Shown in pieces: positions 47,251 to 57,982 of a stretch of DNA of 64,000 bases. Source of the stretch: Molanna angustata (Eukaryota; Arthropoda; Insecta; Trichoptera; Molannidae); the NCBI GenBank assembly GCA_963576475.1, contig OY754980.1, positions 30,239,563 to 30,303,562 on the forward strand. Reading direction: 5' to 3'. The stretch's first letter is position 1. Every line of letters starts with the position of its first letter. The notes below the pieces were generated by a model. The model saw only the letters and a program-made list of their open reading frames with translations. It had not been told where the DNA came from and did no database searches. The translations under genes and the position numbers were made by a program.

Positions 47251-47264
47251 CCCCCCCCCCCCCC
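47251..47264. repeat. Poly-C run
   Basis: Fourteen consecutive C. Similar G runs occur at 11822-11834 and 61576-61587. Confidence 0.95.
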
Positions 47265-47309
47265 ATTCACTCCATCCACACAATATTTTACTTGTAAAGT
47301 TTTATATTA

Positions 47310-47440
47310 TTCAGTTTGATTTCTGCCTCTGAGGATGCCGGCTGTGTTCGGCGAAAGCGCTCAGGCTCATTAAAGTCATACTCCTTTTGTGGATTAAAAC
47401 TGTGTGTTTCTATATATTTTTATAAATATTTTATTTATAA
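47310..47440 (+). mobile_element. Possible Penelope-like or LINE 3' UTR
   Basis: TTTCTGCCTCTGAGGATGCC, GGCGAAAGCGCTCAGGCTCA and TGTGTGTTTCTATATATTTT resemble a recurrent insect retroelement 3' UTR. No coding sequence is attached. Confidence 0.35.
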
Positions 47441-47453
47441 AAATGATGATTCA

Positions 47454-47640
47454 GATGGGTCGGTGGCAGAGCGGTTAGCGCGCTGGTCTAGTAATCCAGT
47501 GGTCGCTAGTTCGAATCCTGCCTCGACCGATTTCGTTCACCTAAGCACAAGCATTTATTTGCTTATTTAGGGAACGTAAGAAGATGTATATGTACTTGTT
47601 TAACAAGGACATATTAATTTTTTTTTAATTCTATGCGTAT
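47454..47640 (+). mobile_element. SINE family 3, complete copy with intact tRNA-like head
   Basis: A-box TGGCAGAGCGG (47464-47474) and B-box AGTTCGAATCC (47508-47518). GGTCG/CGACC acceptor-like ends and a CTGG/CCAG anticodon-like stem can still be drawn. The body (CGATTTCGTTCACCTAAGCA, ACAAGCATTTATTTGCTTAT, GTATATGTACTTGTTTAACA) matches the copies at 30285 and 33695. The body argues for a SINE rather than a functional tRNA gene. Confidence 0.85.
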
Positions 47641-47644
47641 GATG

Positions 47645-48072
47645 ACATCAATCTTAAACTAAGTCAATGGATGAGCAAATGCTAAGTCTGGTCTATGATG
47701 TCATAATACTTGAGAATGTCTTGTAAATTAAGCGATTAAAATCATATTAAATGGATGTAGACGATGTATTGTACATCGTATAATACCAAAACGTTCTGAG
47801 ACATAATATTCTCAATCAATTGAAAAATCTCATAGTTTAGTTAACGTACATACGTTCCCTAGCCGCAGCACTCGGTAAACTTCCCACAAACAATAAGCCA
47901 ATTGGAGAACATTCCTAGGATTCCTCCCGTGGCTTATGTATGACAGAGTGGAGACATTGGGAATGCTCGCCTGCAGCTTTTGTACGAAACCAAATTGTCA
48001 AACATCCAATAAATACATACATTTTTTAGGATTGAAATCGACATGTATACAGTTTAATTATTCTTATCCTAT
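47645..48072. other. No recognised feature
   Basis: Intronic-type sequence preceding the Helitron-like array. Confidence 0.4.
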
Positions 48073-48276
48073 TCCAACTGTCGATTTGTTCAGGAGAACT
48101 TTGTTCTCTTAACATATCGACAATGTATCAAGCCAGAATACGCGATAATTGTATGGAGAGGTCTACTTTTTTCACGGCTTTTCCAACTTTGAAGTCAAAA
48201 AACACCAACTTAGAGGCTTCGCAGCATATATGTTCCATACACGGATTTACTCAGAATTCGGAGTAGAACATTTCGT

Positions 48277-48315
<39 letters not shown>

Positions 48316-48991
48316 TGTGTGTCCGTCCCCCCTTATAACTTTTGATCCGCTCAATTTACAGAGCCTAAAATTTCAGAATATATAAACAGTTACAGGCCTA
48401 CAAAACTTTTATACTCGAAATTTTGAATTTTTGTTTCAGTCAGGGGTTATCAACTTTTGAATTTTTATTTTATTTTTCCATATATCTCAGAAACCATAAA
48501 CGGTAGAACGCTGAAAATTGGTACAAACATAGACAAATACAAAATCTCAAATTAGTTTTTTCAAAAAAATTCCAGGATTTCTCAAACATTTTTTATTAAG
48601 AAAAATATTTTTTTTATGATAAATTTATGAGTTTAACTGCCTATATTTCCAAAACTTTTACAATTATCGAAAAAAGCCGAAACACCCCAACTAGATAATT
48701 TAATTTTCTATAAAAAATATTAACATTGTAGCAGAAGATCTCAATTTTTTTTTAACAATTTTTTTAAAAATTGAATTTAGTGACGACATCGCTTCAAACA
48801 TTTTGTATGGCAGTCGCCTATACACAATATGTAAGAAGACTTAATAGTTTGTTACTTCATCTCCAAACATACATACATACCATCATGCAATTTGCATATT
48901 CTGGGTAGGAAAAAGGATCTTCTTCCATACTATCCTATCTTGACATACATACCTACATATGTTGTATAGAAAACAAAATATCTGAAAATAT
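48073..48991 (+). mobile_element. Helitron-like element, unit 1 (3' end displaced)
   Basis: Begins TCCAACTGTCGATTTGTTCA. Contains TGTTCTCTTAACATATCGAC, AACACCAACTTAGAGGCTTC, a TG-rich tract (48271-48320), CCGTCCCCCCTTATAACTTT, then the A/T-rich body through ACCATCATGCAATTTGCATA and TATCTGAAAATAT, where unit 2 begins. The expected last ~120 bp are not here. Non-autonomous: no Rep/helicase sequence. Confidence 0.9.
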
Positions 48992-50280
48992 TCCAACTGT
49001 CGATTTGTTCAGGAGAACTTTGTTCTCTTAACATATCGACAATGTATCAAGCCAGAATACGCGAGAATTGTATGGAGAGGTCTACTTTTTTCATGGCTTT
49101 TCCAACTTTGAAGTCAAAAAACACCAACTTAGAGGCTTCGCAGCATATATCGTCGGTTGACAAGTAAAACTCACTAAGTGACACTGCAGCTGATTTGAAA
49201 TAATCAAGTTTTAGTTAGTTTTTCCTGCCGTAAGAACTTACAAAACAGCAATTAATGATATCTTTCAATAAAATACTACTATTTTGGATTGCTTTATGCA
49301 CTTAGTGATTTTTTCTTGCAAAGGGTTGTTAATATTTGGGCATCATAATGTATAAAAGTCGTTCAGTCATAAAAATGTACTTAATGAGTTTTACTTGTCA
49401 ACCGACGATATGTTCCATACACGGATTTACTCAGAATTCGGAGTAGAACATTTCGTGTGTCTGTGTGTGTGTGTGTCTGTGTGTGTGTCTGTGTGTGTGT
49501 GTCTGTGTGTCCGTCCCCCCCTTATAACTTTTGATCCGCTCAATTTACAGAGCCTAAAATTACAGAATATATAAACAGTTACAGGCCTACAAAACTTTTA
49601 TACTCGGAATTTTGAATTTTTGTTTCAGTCAGGGGTTATCAACTTTTGAATTTTTATTTTATTTTTCCATATATCTCAGAAACCATAAACGCTAGAACGC
49701 TGAAAATTGGTACAAACATAGACAAATACAAAATCTCAAATTAGTTTTTTCAAAAAAATTCCAGGTTTTCTCAAACATTTTTTATTAAGAAAAATATTTT
49801 TTTTATGATAAATTTATGAGTTTAACTGCCTATATTTCCAAAACTTTTTCAATTATCGAAAAAAGCCGAAACACTCCAACTAGATAATTTAATTTTCTAT
49901 AAAAAATATTAACATTGTAGTAGAAGATCTCAATTTTTTTTTAACAATTTTTTTAAAAATTGAATTTAGTGACGACATCGCTTCATACATTTTGTATGGC
50001 AGTCGCCTATACACAATATGTAAGAAGACTTAATAGTTTGTTACTTCATCTCCAAACATACATACATACCATCATGCAATTTGCATATTCTGGGTAGGAA
50101 AAAGGATCTTCCTCCATACTATCCTATCTTGACATACATACCTACATATGTTGTATAGAAAACAAAATATCTGAAAATATTCAATAATTTGTATCTATGG
50201 GTTTATAGTTTGGTACATATTCTTCAACTATACATACTATCGCTATCGACAGTTGGATCTCATGTGTTACATGCAACTAG
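48992..50280 (+). mobile_element. Helitron-like element, unit 2 (carries a MITE)
   Basis: Complete copy from TCCAACTGTCGATTTGTT to ATGCAACTAG. ATCGACAGTTGG near the right end is the inverse of the 5' CCAACTGTCGAT, and CATGT-GTT-ACATG forms a 3' hairpin 7 nt before the end. The MITE at 49150-49408 adds 261 bp, counting the duplicated TA. It sits inside unit 1. Confidence 0.9.
49150..49408. mobile_element. 259-bp MITE with TA target duplication
   Basis: The ends TCGTCGGTTGACAAGTAAAA and its exact complement pair, extending with one or two changes to about 32 bp. TA flanks both sides (49148-49149 and 49409-49410). Units 1, 3 and 4 show the uninterrupted site GCAGCATATATGTTCC. No open frame. TA duplication fits a Tc1/mariner-mobilised element. 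Confidence 0.95.
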
Positions 50281-50287
50281 TCAATAA

Positions 50288-51327
50288 TCCAACTGTCGAT
50301 TTGTTCAGGAGAACTTTGTTCTCTTAACATATCGACAATGTATCAAGCCAGAATACGCGAGAATTGTATGGAGAGGTCTACTTTTTTCACGGCTTTTCCA
50401 ACTTTGAAGTCAAAAAACACCAACTTAGAGGCTTCGCAGCATATATGTTCCATACACGGATTTACTCAGAATTCGGAGTAGAACATTTCGTGTGTCTGTG
50501 TGTGTGTGTGTCTGTGTGTGTGTCTGTGTGTGTGTGTCTGTGTGTGTGTCTGTGTGTCCGTCCCCCCCTTATAACTTTTGATCTGCTCAATTTACAGAGC
50601 CTAAAATTTCAGAATATATAAACAGTTACAGGCCTACAAAACTTTTATACTCGGAATTTTGAATTTTTGTTTCAGTCAGGGGTTATCAACTTTTGAATTT
50701 TTATTTTATTTTTCCATATATCTCAGAAACCATAAACGGTAGAACGCTGAAAATTGGTACAAACATAGACAAATACAAAATCTCAAATAAGTTTTTTCAA
50801 AAAAATTCCAGGGTTTCTCAAACATTTTTTATTAAGAAAAATATTTTTTTTATGATAAATTTATGAGTTTAACTGCCTATATTTCCAAAACTTTTACAAT
50901 TATCGAAAAAAGCCGAAACACCCCAACTAGATAATTTAATTTTCTATAAAAAATATTAACATTGTAGTAGAAGATCTCAATTTTTTTTTAACAATTTTTT
51001 TAAAAATTGAATTTAGTGACGACATCGCTTCATACATTTTGTATGGCAGTCGCCTATACACAATATGTAAGAAGACTTAATAGTTTGTTACTTCATCTCC
51101 AAACATACATACATACCATCATGCAATTTGCATATTCTGGGTAGGAAAAAGGATCTTCTTCCATACTATCCTATCTTGACATACATACCTACATATGTTG
51201 TATAGAAAACAAAATATCTGAAAATATTCAATAATTTGTATCTATGGGTTTATAGTTTGGTACATATTCTTCAACTATACATACTATCGCTATCGACAGT
51301 TGGATCTCATGTGTTACATGCAACTAG
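50288..51327 (+). mobile_element. Helitron-like element, unit 3 (complete, 1040 bp)
   Basis: Runs from TCCAACTGTCGATT to CAACTAG. 3' hairpin at 51308-51320. Seven bases (50281-50287) separate it from unit 2. The longest TG/TCTG tract of the four (about 50491-50560). Confidence 0.92.
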
Positions 51328-51333
51328 TTATTT

Positions 51334-52356
51334 TCCAACTGTCGATTTGTTCAGGAGAACTTTGTTCTCTTAACATATCGACAATGTATCAAGCCAGAAT
51401 ACGCGAGAATTGTATGGAGAGGTCTACTTTTTTCACGGCTTTTCCAACTTTGAAGTCAAAAAACACCAACTTAGAGGCTTCGCAGCATATATGTTCCATA
51501 CACGGATTTACTCAGAATTCGGAGTAGAACATTTCGTGTGTCTGTGTGTGTGTGTGTCTGTGTGTGTGTGTGTGTCTGTGTGTCCGTCCCCCCCTTATAA
51601 CTTTTGATCCGCTCAATAAACAGAGCCTAAAATTTCAGAATATATAAACAGTTACAGGCCTACAAAACTTTTATACTCGGAATTTCGAATTTTTGTTTCA
51701 GTCAGGGGTTATCAACTTTTGAATTTTTATTTTATTTTTCCATATATCTCAGAAACCATAAACGGTAGAACGCTGAAAATTGGTACAAACATAGACAAAT
51801 ACAAAATCTCAAATTAGTTTTTTCAAAAAAATTCCAGGGTTTCTCAAACATTTTTTATTAAGAAAAATATTTTTTTTTTGATAAATTTATGAGTTTAACT
51901 GCCTATATTTCCAAAACTTTTACAATTATCGAAAAAAGCCGAAACACCCCAACTAGATAATTTAATTTTCTATAAAAAATATTAACATTGTAGTAGAAGA
52001 TCTCAATTTTTTTTTAACAATTTTTTTAAAATTGAATTTAGTGACGACATCGCTTCATACATTTTGTATGGCAGTCGCCTATACACAATATGTAAGAAGA
52101 CTTAATAGTTTGATACTTCATCTCCAAACATACATACATACCATCATGCTATTTGCATATTCTGGGTAGGAAAAAGGATCTTCCTCCATACTATCCTATC
52201 TTGACATACATACCTACATATGTTGTATAGAAAACAAAATATCTGAAAATATTCAATAATTTGTATCTATGGGTTTATAGTTTGGTACTTATTCTTCAAC
52301 TATACATATGTACTATCGCTATCGACAGTTGGATCTCATGTGTTACATGCAACTAG
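51334..52356 (+). mobile_element. Helitron-like element, unit 4 (complete, 1023 bp)
   Basis: Same ends and layout as unit 3; separated from it by TTATTT. Differences from unit 3 are scattered substitutions and TG-tract length. After the final CTAG the host continues with TTTAAAATAATTTAG. Confidence 0.92.
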
Positions 52357-52686
52357 TTTAAAATAATTTAGATCATGTATCTAAACAATATTTATTCAAG
52401 TTGTATTTATTTAACGTTTATTCAGATTTTCTATTGCTATTTATTGAATTTATCTATTAGTACTATTTTGCTTGAGTCATTTACTAAAAAAACGTTTTTG
52501 TTCTATTTTATCTGTTTTTTAGAGTACTAATAGTAAAATATTTTAATCAAATGGCAATAATATGACGCACCTAGGTCGATAAGTGAATATTTCTTTTTAT
52601 TTTATTTGTGATCCAATTTATTTTTGCAAAAACTAAATTATACACTTCATTGTACATTTTTATATAGATATATGATTTTTTTAAAA
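52357..52686. other. No recognised feature
   Basis: AT-rich spacer between the direct array and an inverted copy. Confidence 0.5.
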
Positions 52687-53265
52687 CTAGTTGCATGTAA
52701 CACATGAGATCCAACTGTCGATAGCTATAGTATGTATAGTTGAAGAATAAGAATCAAACTATAAACCCATAAATCCAAATTATAGAAAATTTTAACACAT
52801 GTTGGTATGTCAAGATAGGACAGTATGGAGGTCAGTCCTCTTTTCTTACCCGGAATATGAAAACAGCATGATGGTTCTGTATGTATGTTTGGAGATTAAG
52901 TACCTATCAAACTATTAAGTCTTCTTACATATTGTGTATAGGCGACTGCCATACAAATTGTATGAAGCAATGTCGTCACTAAATTCAATTTTTATAAAAA
53001 ATTTTAAAAAGAAATTGAGATGTGCTGATGCAATGTTAATATTTTTTATAGAAAATTAGATTATTTAGTTGGAATATTTCGGCTTTTTTCGATATTTTGA
53101 AAAACTTTGGGAATATAGGCAGTTAAACTCATAAATTTAAAATAAAAAAAATATTTTTCTTAATAAAAAATGTTTGAGAAACTCTGGAAATTTTTTGAAA
53201 AAACGAATTTGAGATTTTGTATTTTTCTATGTTCATTCCAATTTTCAGCGTTCTAGCTTTTATGG

Positions 53266-53267
<2 letters not shown>
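52687..53267 (-). mobile_element. Helitron-like element, inverted 3' part
   Basis: Begins CTAGTTGCATGTAACACATG (reverse of the 3' hairpin end), then GATCCAACTGTCGATAGC and the body in reverse to CAGCGTTCTAGCTTTTATGG, where it meets the CA tract. More diverged than units 1-4, with a different subfamily sequence near AGTCCTCTTTTCTTACCCGG. Confidence 0.88.
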
Positions 53268-53670
<403 letters not shown>

Positions 53671-53712
53671 TCAAAGATTATATTATAGACAGTGCATATT
53701 ATGAGTTTCTTT

Positions 53713-53776
53713 TCGAAACCAGGACTTTTGGATCAGCAGTCAGATATCCAACCAACTGAGCCACAAAGGCCGACAT
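53713..53776 (-). mobile_element. SINE family 1, head fragment
   Basis: AACCAGGACTTTTGGATCAG, GATATCCAACCAACTGAGCC and ACAAAGGCCGAC; contains the reversed A-box TGGCTCAGTTGG, best preserved in the window. Confidence 0.75.
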
Positions 53777-53779
53777 GGA

Positions 53780-55980
53780 TTGGTTTGAACATGGGTTAGG
53801 CTGTAAAAACATACATAAAAACATCAATACCATCTCAAAACTCGTTAAGAAGAATTTATAATTTATGTGTAAAAATAAAATATTTTAAAATTTAGAAATG
53901 ATAACTTTTCACTATAAAACATGAATGGAAATAAAATTAATAATAAAGAGTAAGAAAAAAAATTAAATTTACTCAAACATGCGACATGTTTCATAGTGAC
54001 ATGTTGCATAGTGACTCAAAATATAGTGGTTTAGGGCAAAATTCACATGCCAAAACGGTTAATATGAACAACCACAAAATATCCGCCGAGTATTTAAACT
54101 ATATTACTCAAACATGTTCATTTTAAAAATAAATAAATACAAAAACTGACGTTTATATCAAAAGTAATGCCGGGTATTCGTTATTGGGGATTAAAACTAT
54201 AGAATATAATTTAAAAAAAAAAACGCGTGATAGTCAAACATTAAATCGCATACATAAAAATCAACATCAAGGAGTTTCTCTTAACGTAACGTTAGTATTT
54301 ACAATTTATTAATGAAATTTATTTTAAGAGGCGACCAAAAACCTTTATACATCGAATCAGCGGTTAATATTTAATCGAAAAAATGTGGTTGGACATTGTT
54401 CCTGGATACGCTGACGGTACTTCATTTCGTATTTGTTTATGGAACTCCATACACAAAGGCAACCGGGAAATCCCCCAGTTATATTGTTTTCATTGCACGT
54501 GTTCCACATTCCACTAAATGCCGGAATTTTTCTCCCGTTTCATTGAAATCTGTGGCGAGTGGCGACTGCTGTTTGTCGACGCTATCATCAAATAAATCAT
54601 AGAAAACAACTTAGCACTTTTCAAAGGAAATTCTATTTAATTATTCATTTGAATACGAAATCGTAAAAAAGGATAAATGGAAGCTGAAGCTTTAAACCTG
54701 TGAATTTACAGTAACAATTAAGTCATGAATATATAATTTGCACTATAATATTAAACGAGGTATTTTTATACTTCGAGAGAAATTTGTGTTTTTCCTTTTT
54801 TTAAGTAATTTTATATAATTGATAATGGAATTCCATCAAGAATTAAAAGTAAAAAATAGACTCTATAGTTAATTATTTAATTTTATTTTTTATCTGACTA
54901 AAATAAAAGAGTACCTAATTACAGTTATATGAAGTTTTATTGAAACAATATCAACTTACAAACAATCTCAATGTATTTTAACTAATTATAAAAATATTTT
55001 AATTTTTAAAAAGTGAGTAAAGAGTCACTATGAATAACTACAATAATTTTACTTAGAAAAGTTTCACTGAGATATACCACTAGACCACGAAAAAATGCAG
55101 AATGACCAGTGATTTTTCAACTTTGATATTTAAAGTTGCCATAATGTCATCATGAGTATTACCATAATCGCACCGGCGCGGTGGTACTGTGATGAATACC
55201 TATATTATGTGACATCGTTACAAGTATACATATACCTATTTTTTCGAAATAAATTAATACATGAAATTACACAAAAAAACATTTCAATTTTTAATTACAA
55301 AAATGGTGTGAACGTATTGTGATGGATCTATTTAACTCTCTTTTTTTAAAAAACAGACCGTCTCTGTTCGCGACTAGAAACTGATTGATCAAGCCAAAAC
55401 CACGCACCCGTCTCGTGGGTACAATTCACTACACTCCTATCTCCCCCTAACACCAGCAATAAAAAAACATATCTCCACATATATATTACATATATGAATA
55501 CTTCTCTCAATATGCAGATACCAAGACCGATAAATTATTCAAACATAAATTATGTGCACCGTATAGAAAACAAATAATAAGTTGAACAAAATTGAGTCAT
55601 CACAGTATGTATATTTATAATCAATAAAGGTGAGTATGTATTTTCACAAAAATATTAAAACAGATGGTGATTTTTTTTAATATTCATAATACCTTTTCCT
55701 AAATATTTTGATGAATTAACGTCAGATGACAAAAATTTCGGTCGGAATCCGAAAGTGAACCTTTATTAAGTAACACTTTTGACACAATGACGAATCGTCA
55801 AATAATTTTTCCCCAACTTAAATAATATTTTTCAAGTGCGGACACATTTTTCATATTTTAATCAATTTGAAATATTCCAACATTTTTTAATGATTGATCC
55901 TGAAGTGGGTTTCATAAAACGTTTGAAATACTTTTATGGAAATTCATTGTGAACATTTTAATAGCGATTTTCTGAATATT
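53780..55980. other. No recognised feature
   Basis: AT-rich intronic-type sequence. No matched repeat or spliced open segment. Confidence 0.4.
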
Positions 55981-55983
55981 TGT

Positions 55984-56036
55984 ATCTTGACCGTCGTTGT
56001 GGGTTCCATGGCCAGCAGAGGAGAAATTCATTGATA
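55984..56036 (+). mobile_element. SINE family 2, small remnant
   Basis: TTGACCGTCGTTGTGGGTTC and GGCCAGCAGAGGAGAAATTC; head with internal deletion. Confidence 0.45.
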
Positions 56037-56099
56037 CAAAAAATATTTATTATTCGACTTTGATAAATTATTATTCGTAGTTGTTCATTCTTTTGTGAA

Positions 56100-56490
56100 T
56101 ACAATAGCAGATAAATCATTGCAAGTAGTATTGGGATCAAGCCGAAGCAGGTAAATCGTTACCAGAAGTATTGAGATCAAATCTAAGCGAATTAATCCTT
56201 GCTAGAAACATTACCAAATCTAAATCCAAGCAGATAAATCATTACCAGAAGTATTAAGATCAAATCTAAGCGAACTAATCGTTGCTAGAAACATTACCTA
56301 ATCTAAATCCAAGCAGATAAATCGTTACCAGAAGTATTGCGATCAAATCTAAGCGAATTAATCGTTGCTAGAAACATTATCTAATCTAAATCCAAGCAGA
56401 TAAATCGTTACCATAAGTATTGCGATCAAATCTAAACAAATTAACCGTTTCTAGAAACATTTTTTGCTCTAAATCCAATGAGAGAAATCG
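56100..56490. repeat. 83-bp higher-order tandem repeat, four-plus copies
   Basis: CAGRTAAATC landmarks at 56148, 56231, 56314 and 56397 give an exact 83-bp period. Each unit is two related half-units of about 41 bp: one with AAATCGTTACCAGAAGTATT and one with TTAATCGTTGCTAGAAACAT. Confidence 0.93.
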
Positions 56491-56499
56491 TTTTCAGAA

Positions 56500-57015
56500 T
56501 CGTCAAGCTTAAAGTAAACCAACATACAACTCATATGGAGAATGAACGAATTTTTTGTTTGAAAACTTAAATTTGATTTCTCAATATTTAAAGGGCTTAC
56601 TATTACCGTCCATTGATAATAATTCAATATAATAATCTTACAAATTACTTGAATTATCGACATTATTTTTCCATACCATTGAAATAAATTTATAGGATGG
56701 GAAATAATGTTTGTAAATCGATAATTTACCCTGCCAAATTTATCAATTAAAAAGTAATTTCCTCTGTAGCCAAGGTAAACAGAAGGAAATATGTATGAAG
56801 GTTATTGACAAAGTTCACCAGACTATCGCATCGATTGAGCAAAAAAACAATCACATATCGGAATAATTTAATGAAACGTTAGTCGATTTAACCGTTGCAT
56901 GATCATAAAAAATACTACCTGCTAATATTTTATAACACTCGCTACGAGTCTTACGACCGCCTATGTAAGGAGAGAGTAAATTATTTCTTTCAACTTACAC
57001 TTAAATAGGTACTAA
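56500..57015. other. No recognised feature
   Basis: AT-rich intronic-type sequence. Confidence 0.4.
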
Positions 57016-57019
57016 TACA

Positions 57020-57265
57020 TACACTTGTGATTATAATTAGCTAGACTTAAGATTGACTTAAGTGAAGACAAATCTGTTTGCTTTCCTTTACGTGTCACAC
57101 TTGCCATTACAATCGGCTAGACTTTGGAATAACTTAAATAAAGGCATGTCTCTTTGATTTCCTTTACGTATCACACTTGCCATTACAATCGGCTAGATTT
57201 TGGAATAACTCAAATGAAGGCATGTCTCTTAGATTTAATGTGCTATTGGCTAGACTTTGGAATAT
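57020..57265. repeat. 76-bp tandem repeat, about three and a half copies
   Basis: The unit includes CACTTGCCATTACAATCGGC, TAGACTTTGGAATAACTTAA and GGCATGTCTCTTTGATTTCC. GCTAG landmarks at about 57040, 57116 and 57192 give 76 bp; the last copy is shortened. Confidence 0.88.
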
Positions 57266-57274
57266 TTTTGGCCC

Positions 57275-57360
57275 ATTGGACTTTGGAGGATGCGATATAA
57301 TCACAAACTACAGGCATTATATGACGAACCCAACATTGTACAAGTCATAAAAGTACGTCG
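57275..57360 (+). mobile_element. LINE C-terminal fragment
   Basis: The frame reads LWRMRYNHKLQALYDEPNIV then QVIKVRRRK. W-R-x-R-Y-N-H-x-L with Y-x-x-P-x-I-x-x-x-I-K matches the family of 33010-33365. Runs directly into the transposase relic. Confidence 0.65.
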
Positions 57361-57750
57361 ACGAAAAGTCGACGGACCGGCAGGTGGACTCAGTGATGGC
57401 TACCATTTCGTGACGGATATTTTCTTTCAAATGCGACAGGGAAGTCGGTTTACTGGCGTAAACTTTAGATTTAAGATAACCCCATAGGAAAAAGTCCATA
57501 GGGGTTAAATCAGGAATGCGTGGAGGCTAATTTATGTCACCTCTCCTGGAGATCAATTTGCCTGGGAAAATTTCAGGAACTCGTGGCAGAGATGTATTGG
57601 ACGTGTGTGACGTTGCTTCGCTGGAACCATGTCCTTTGGTTATAGCCAGGTTAAGTTTTGCAGTTACGGCACCAAGAAGTCGTCTAAAATCTCCACATAA
57701 CGCTCTAAATTCAAATATAAACTTTCTTTTGAGACACCTTGTATTTCGCC
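57361..57750 (-). pseudogene. DDE (Tc1/mariner-superfamily) transposase C-terminal relic
   Basis: The minus strand reads ATSHTSNTSLPRVPEIFPGK, LISRRGDIN, stop, PPRIPDLTPMDFFLWGYLKS, KVYASKPTSLSHLKENIRHE and MVAITEST. The W-P-P-R-S-P-D-L-x-P-x-D-F-F-L-W-G motif surrounds the third catalytic acid of the IS630/Tc1/mariner DDE fold. The Trp before P-P is a TAG stop, and a frameshift lies just before A-T-S-H-T. The right border CTTTTGAGACACCTTGTATT looks like the element's terminus, so this is an internally deleted copy. It ends about 60 bp before the laminin-G exon. Confidence 0.8.
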
Positions 57751-57810
57751 GTTAATGACATATGACTTGATAGTATAATATATTGATTATTAAAGAATAT
57801 TTTTGTTTTG

Positions 57811-57817
57811 TCTCCAG
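57811..57817 (+). promoter_or_regulatory. Splice acceptor of the laminin-G exon
   Basis: A T-rich tract (TTTTTGTTTTGTCTCCAG) ends at 57817, immediately before the open frame. The nearest transposon sequence, the DDE transposase relic, ends about 60 bp upstream, so the branch-point region must lie in the short AT-rich stretch between them. Confidence 0.7.
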
Positions 57818-57976
57818 GTATCAGCTGTCGTTGACGATGTATACGCAGAGCACTCGCACGTTGCCGGCCAGTTCAGTATGTTGGCCTCCAGCAGAGCTCA
57901 TGTGGCTGGGTCTCTCAACCCTAGGGCTCTATTGGGCGCCAGAGTCCACAGCAACTTCATAGGATGCCTCAAAAAG
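57818..57976 (+). CDS. Nrx-1: Internal exon encoding part of a laminin-G (LNS) domain, probably neurexin-1
   Basis: Seen: a 159-nt open segment (53 codons) is preceded by a pyrimidine-rich tract ending TCTCCAG and followed by the donor AAG|GTGAGA. Both junctions lie between codons (phase 0/0). The peptide runs from VSAVVDDVYAEHSHVAG through FSMLASSRAHVAGS and ALLGARV to SNFIGCLKK. Family knowledge: laminin-G/LNS domains end in a conserved Asn-Phe-x-Gly-Cys-Leu strand, and this combination fits neurexin, a presynaptic adhesion receptor for neuroligin-type partners. The Cys is the one normally disulfide-bonded at the domain end. Neurexin genes have very large introns, which suits a 64-kb window with only one exon. 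The neighbouring exons are outside the window or unrecognised. Another LamG protein (for example a contactin-associated protein) is the main alternative. Exon call is strong; the gene name is moderately sure. Confidence 0.72.
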
Positions 57977-57982
57977 GTGAGA
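57977..57982 (+). promoter_or_regulatory. Splice donor of the laminin-G exon
   Basis: GTGAGA directly follows the AAG lysine codon and matches the strong consensus AAG|GTRAGA. Reading beyond it gives nine unrelated codons and a stop, as expected for intron. Confidence 0.7.

Noticed and set aside
47454..47531. Functional tRNA gene at the head of SINE 3
   Set aside because: A- and B-boxes are good, but the T-arm stem is poorly paired and the sequence continues into a repeated SINE body found at other loci.
48149..51607. Repeated frame beginning MYGEVYFFHGFSNF in the Helitron-like units
   Set aside because: Present because the units are near-identical; it runs into the TG tract (Val-Cys repeat) and shows no similarity to Rep/helicase or any family I know.
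48073..52356. Simple tandem segmental duplication of a 1-kb host sequence
   Set aside because: Units have transposon-type ends, copies occur elsewhere in both orientations (5217, 40322, 52687), and a unit 1 remnant follows unit 2.
54396..54602. 68-codon frame with higher GC
   Set aside because: No domain recognised and no plausible acceptor-donor pair bounding it; left as unannotated intron.
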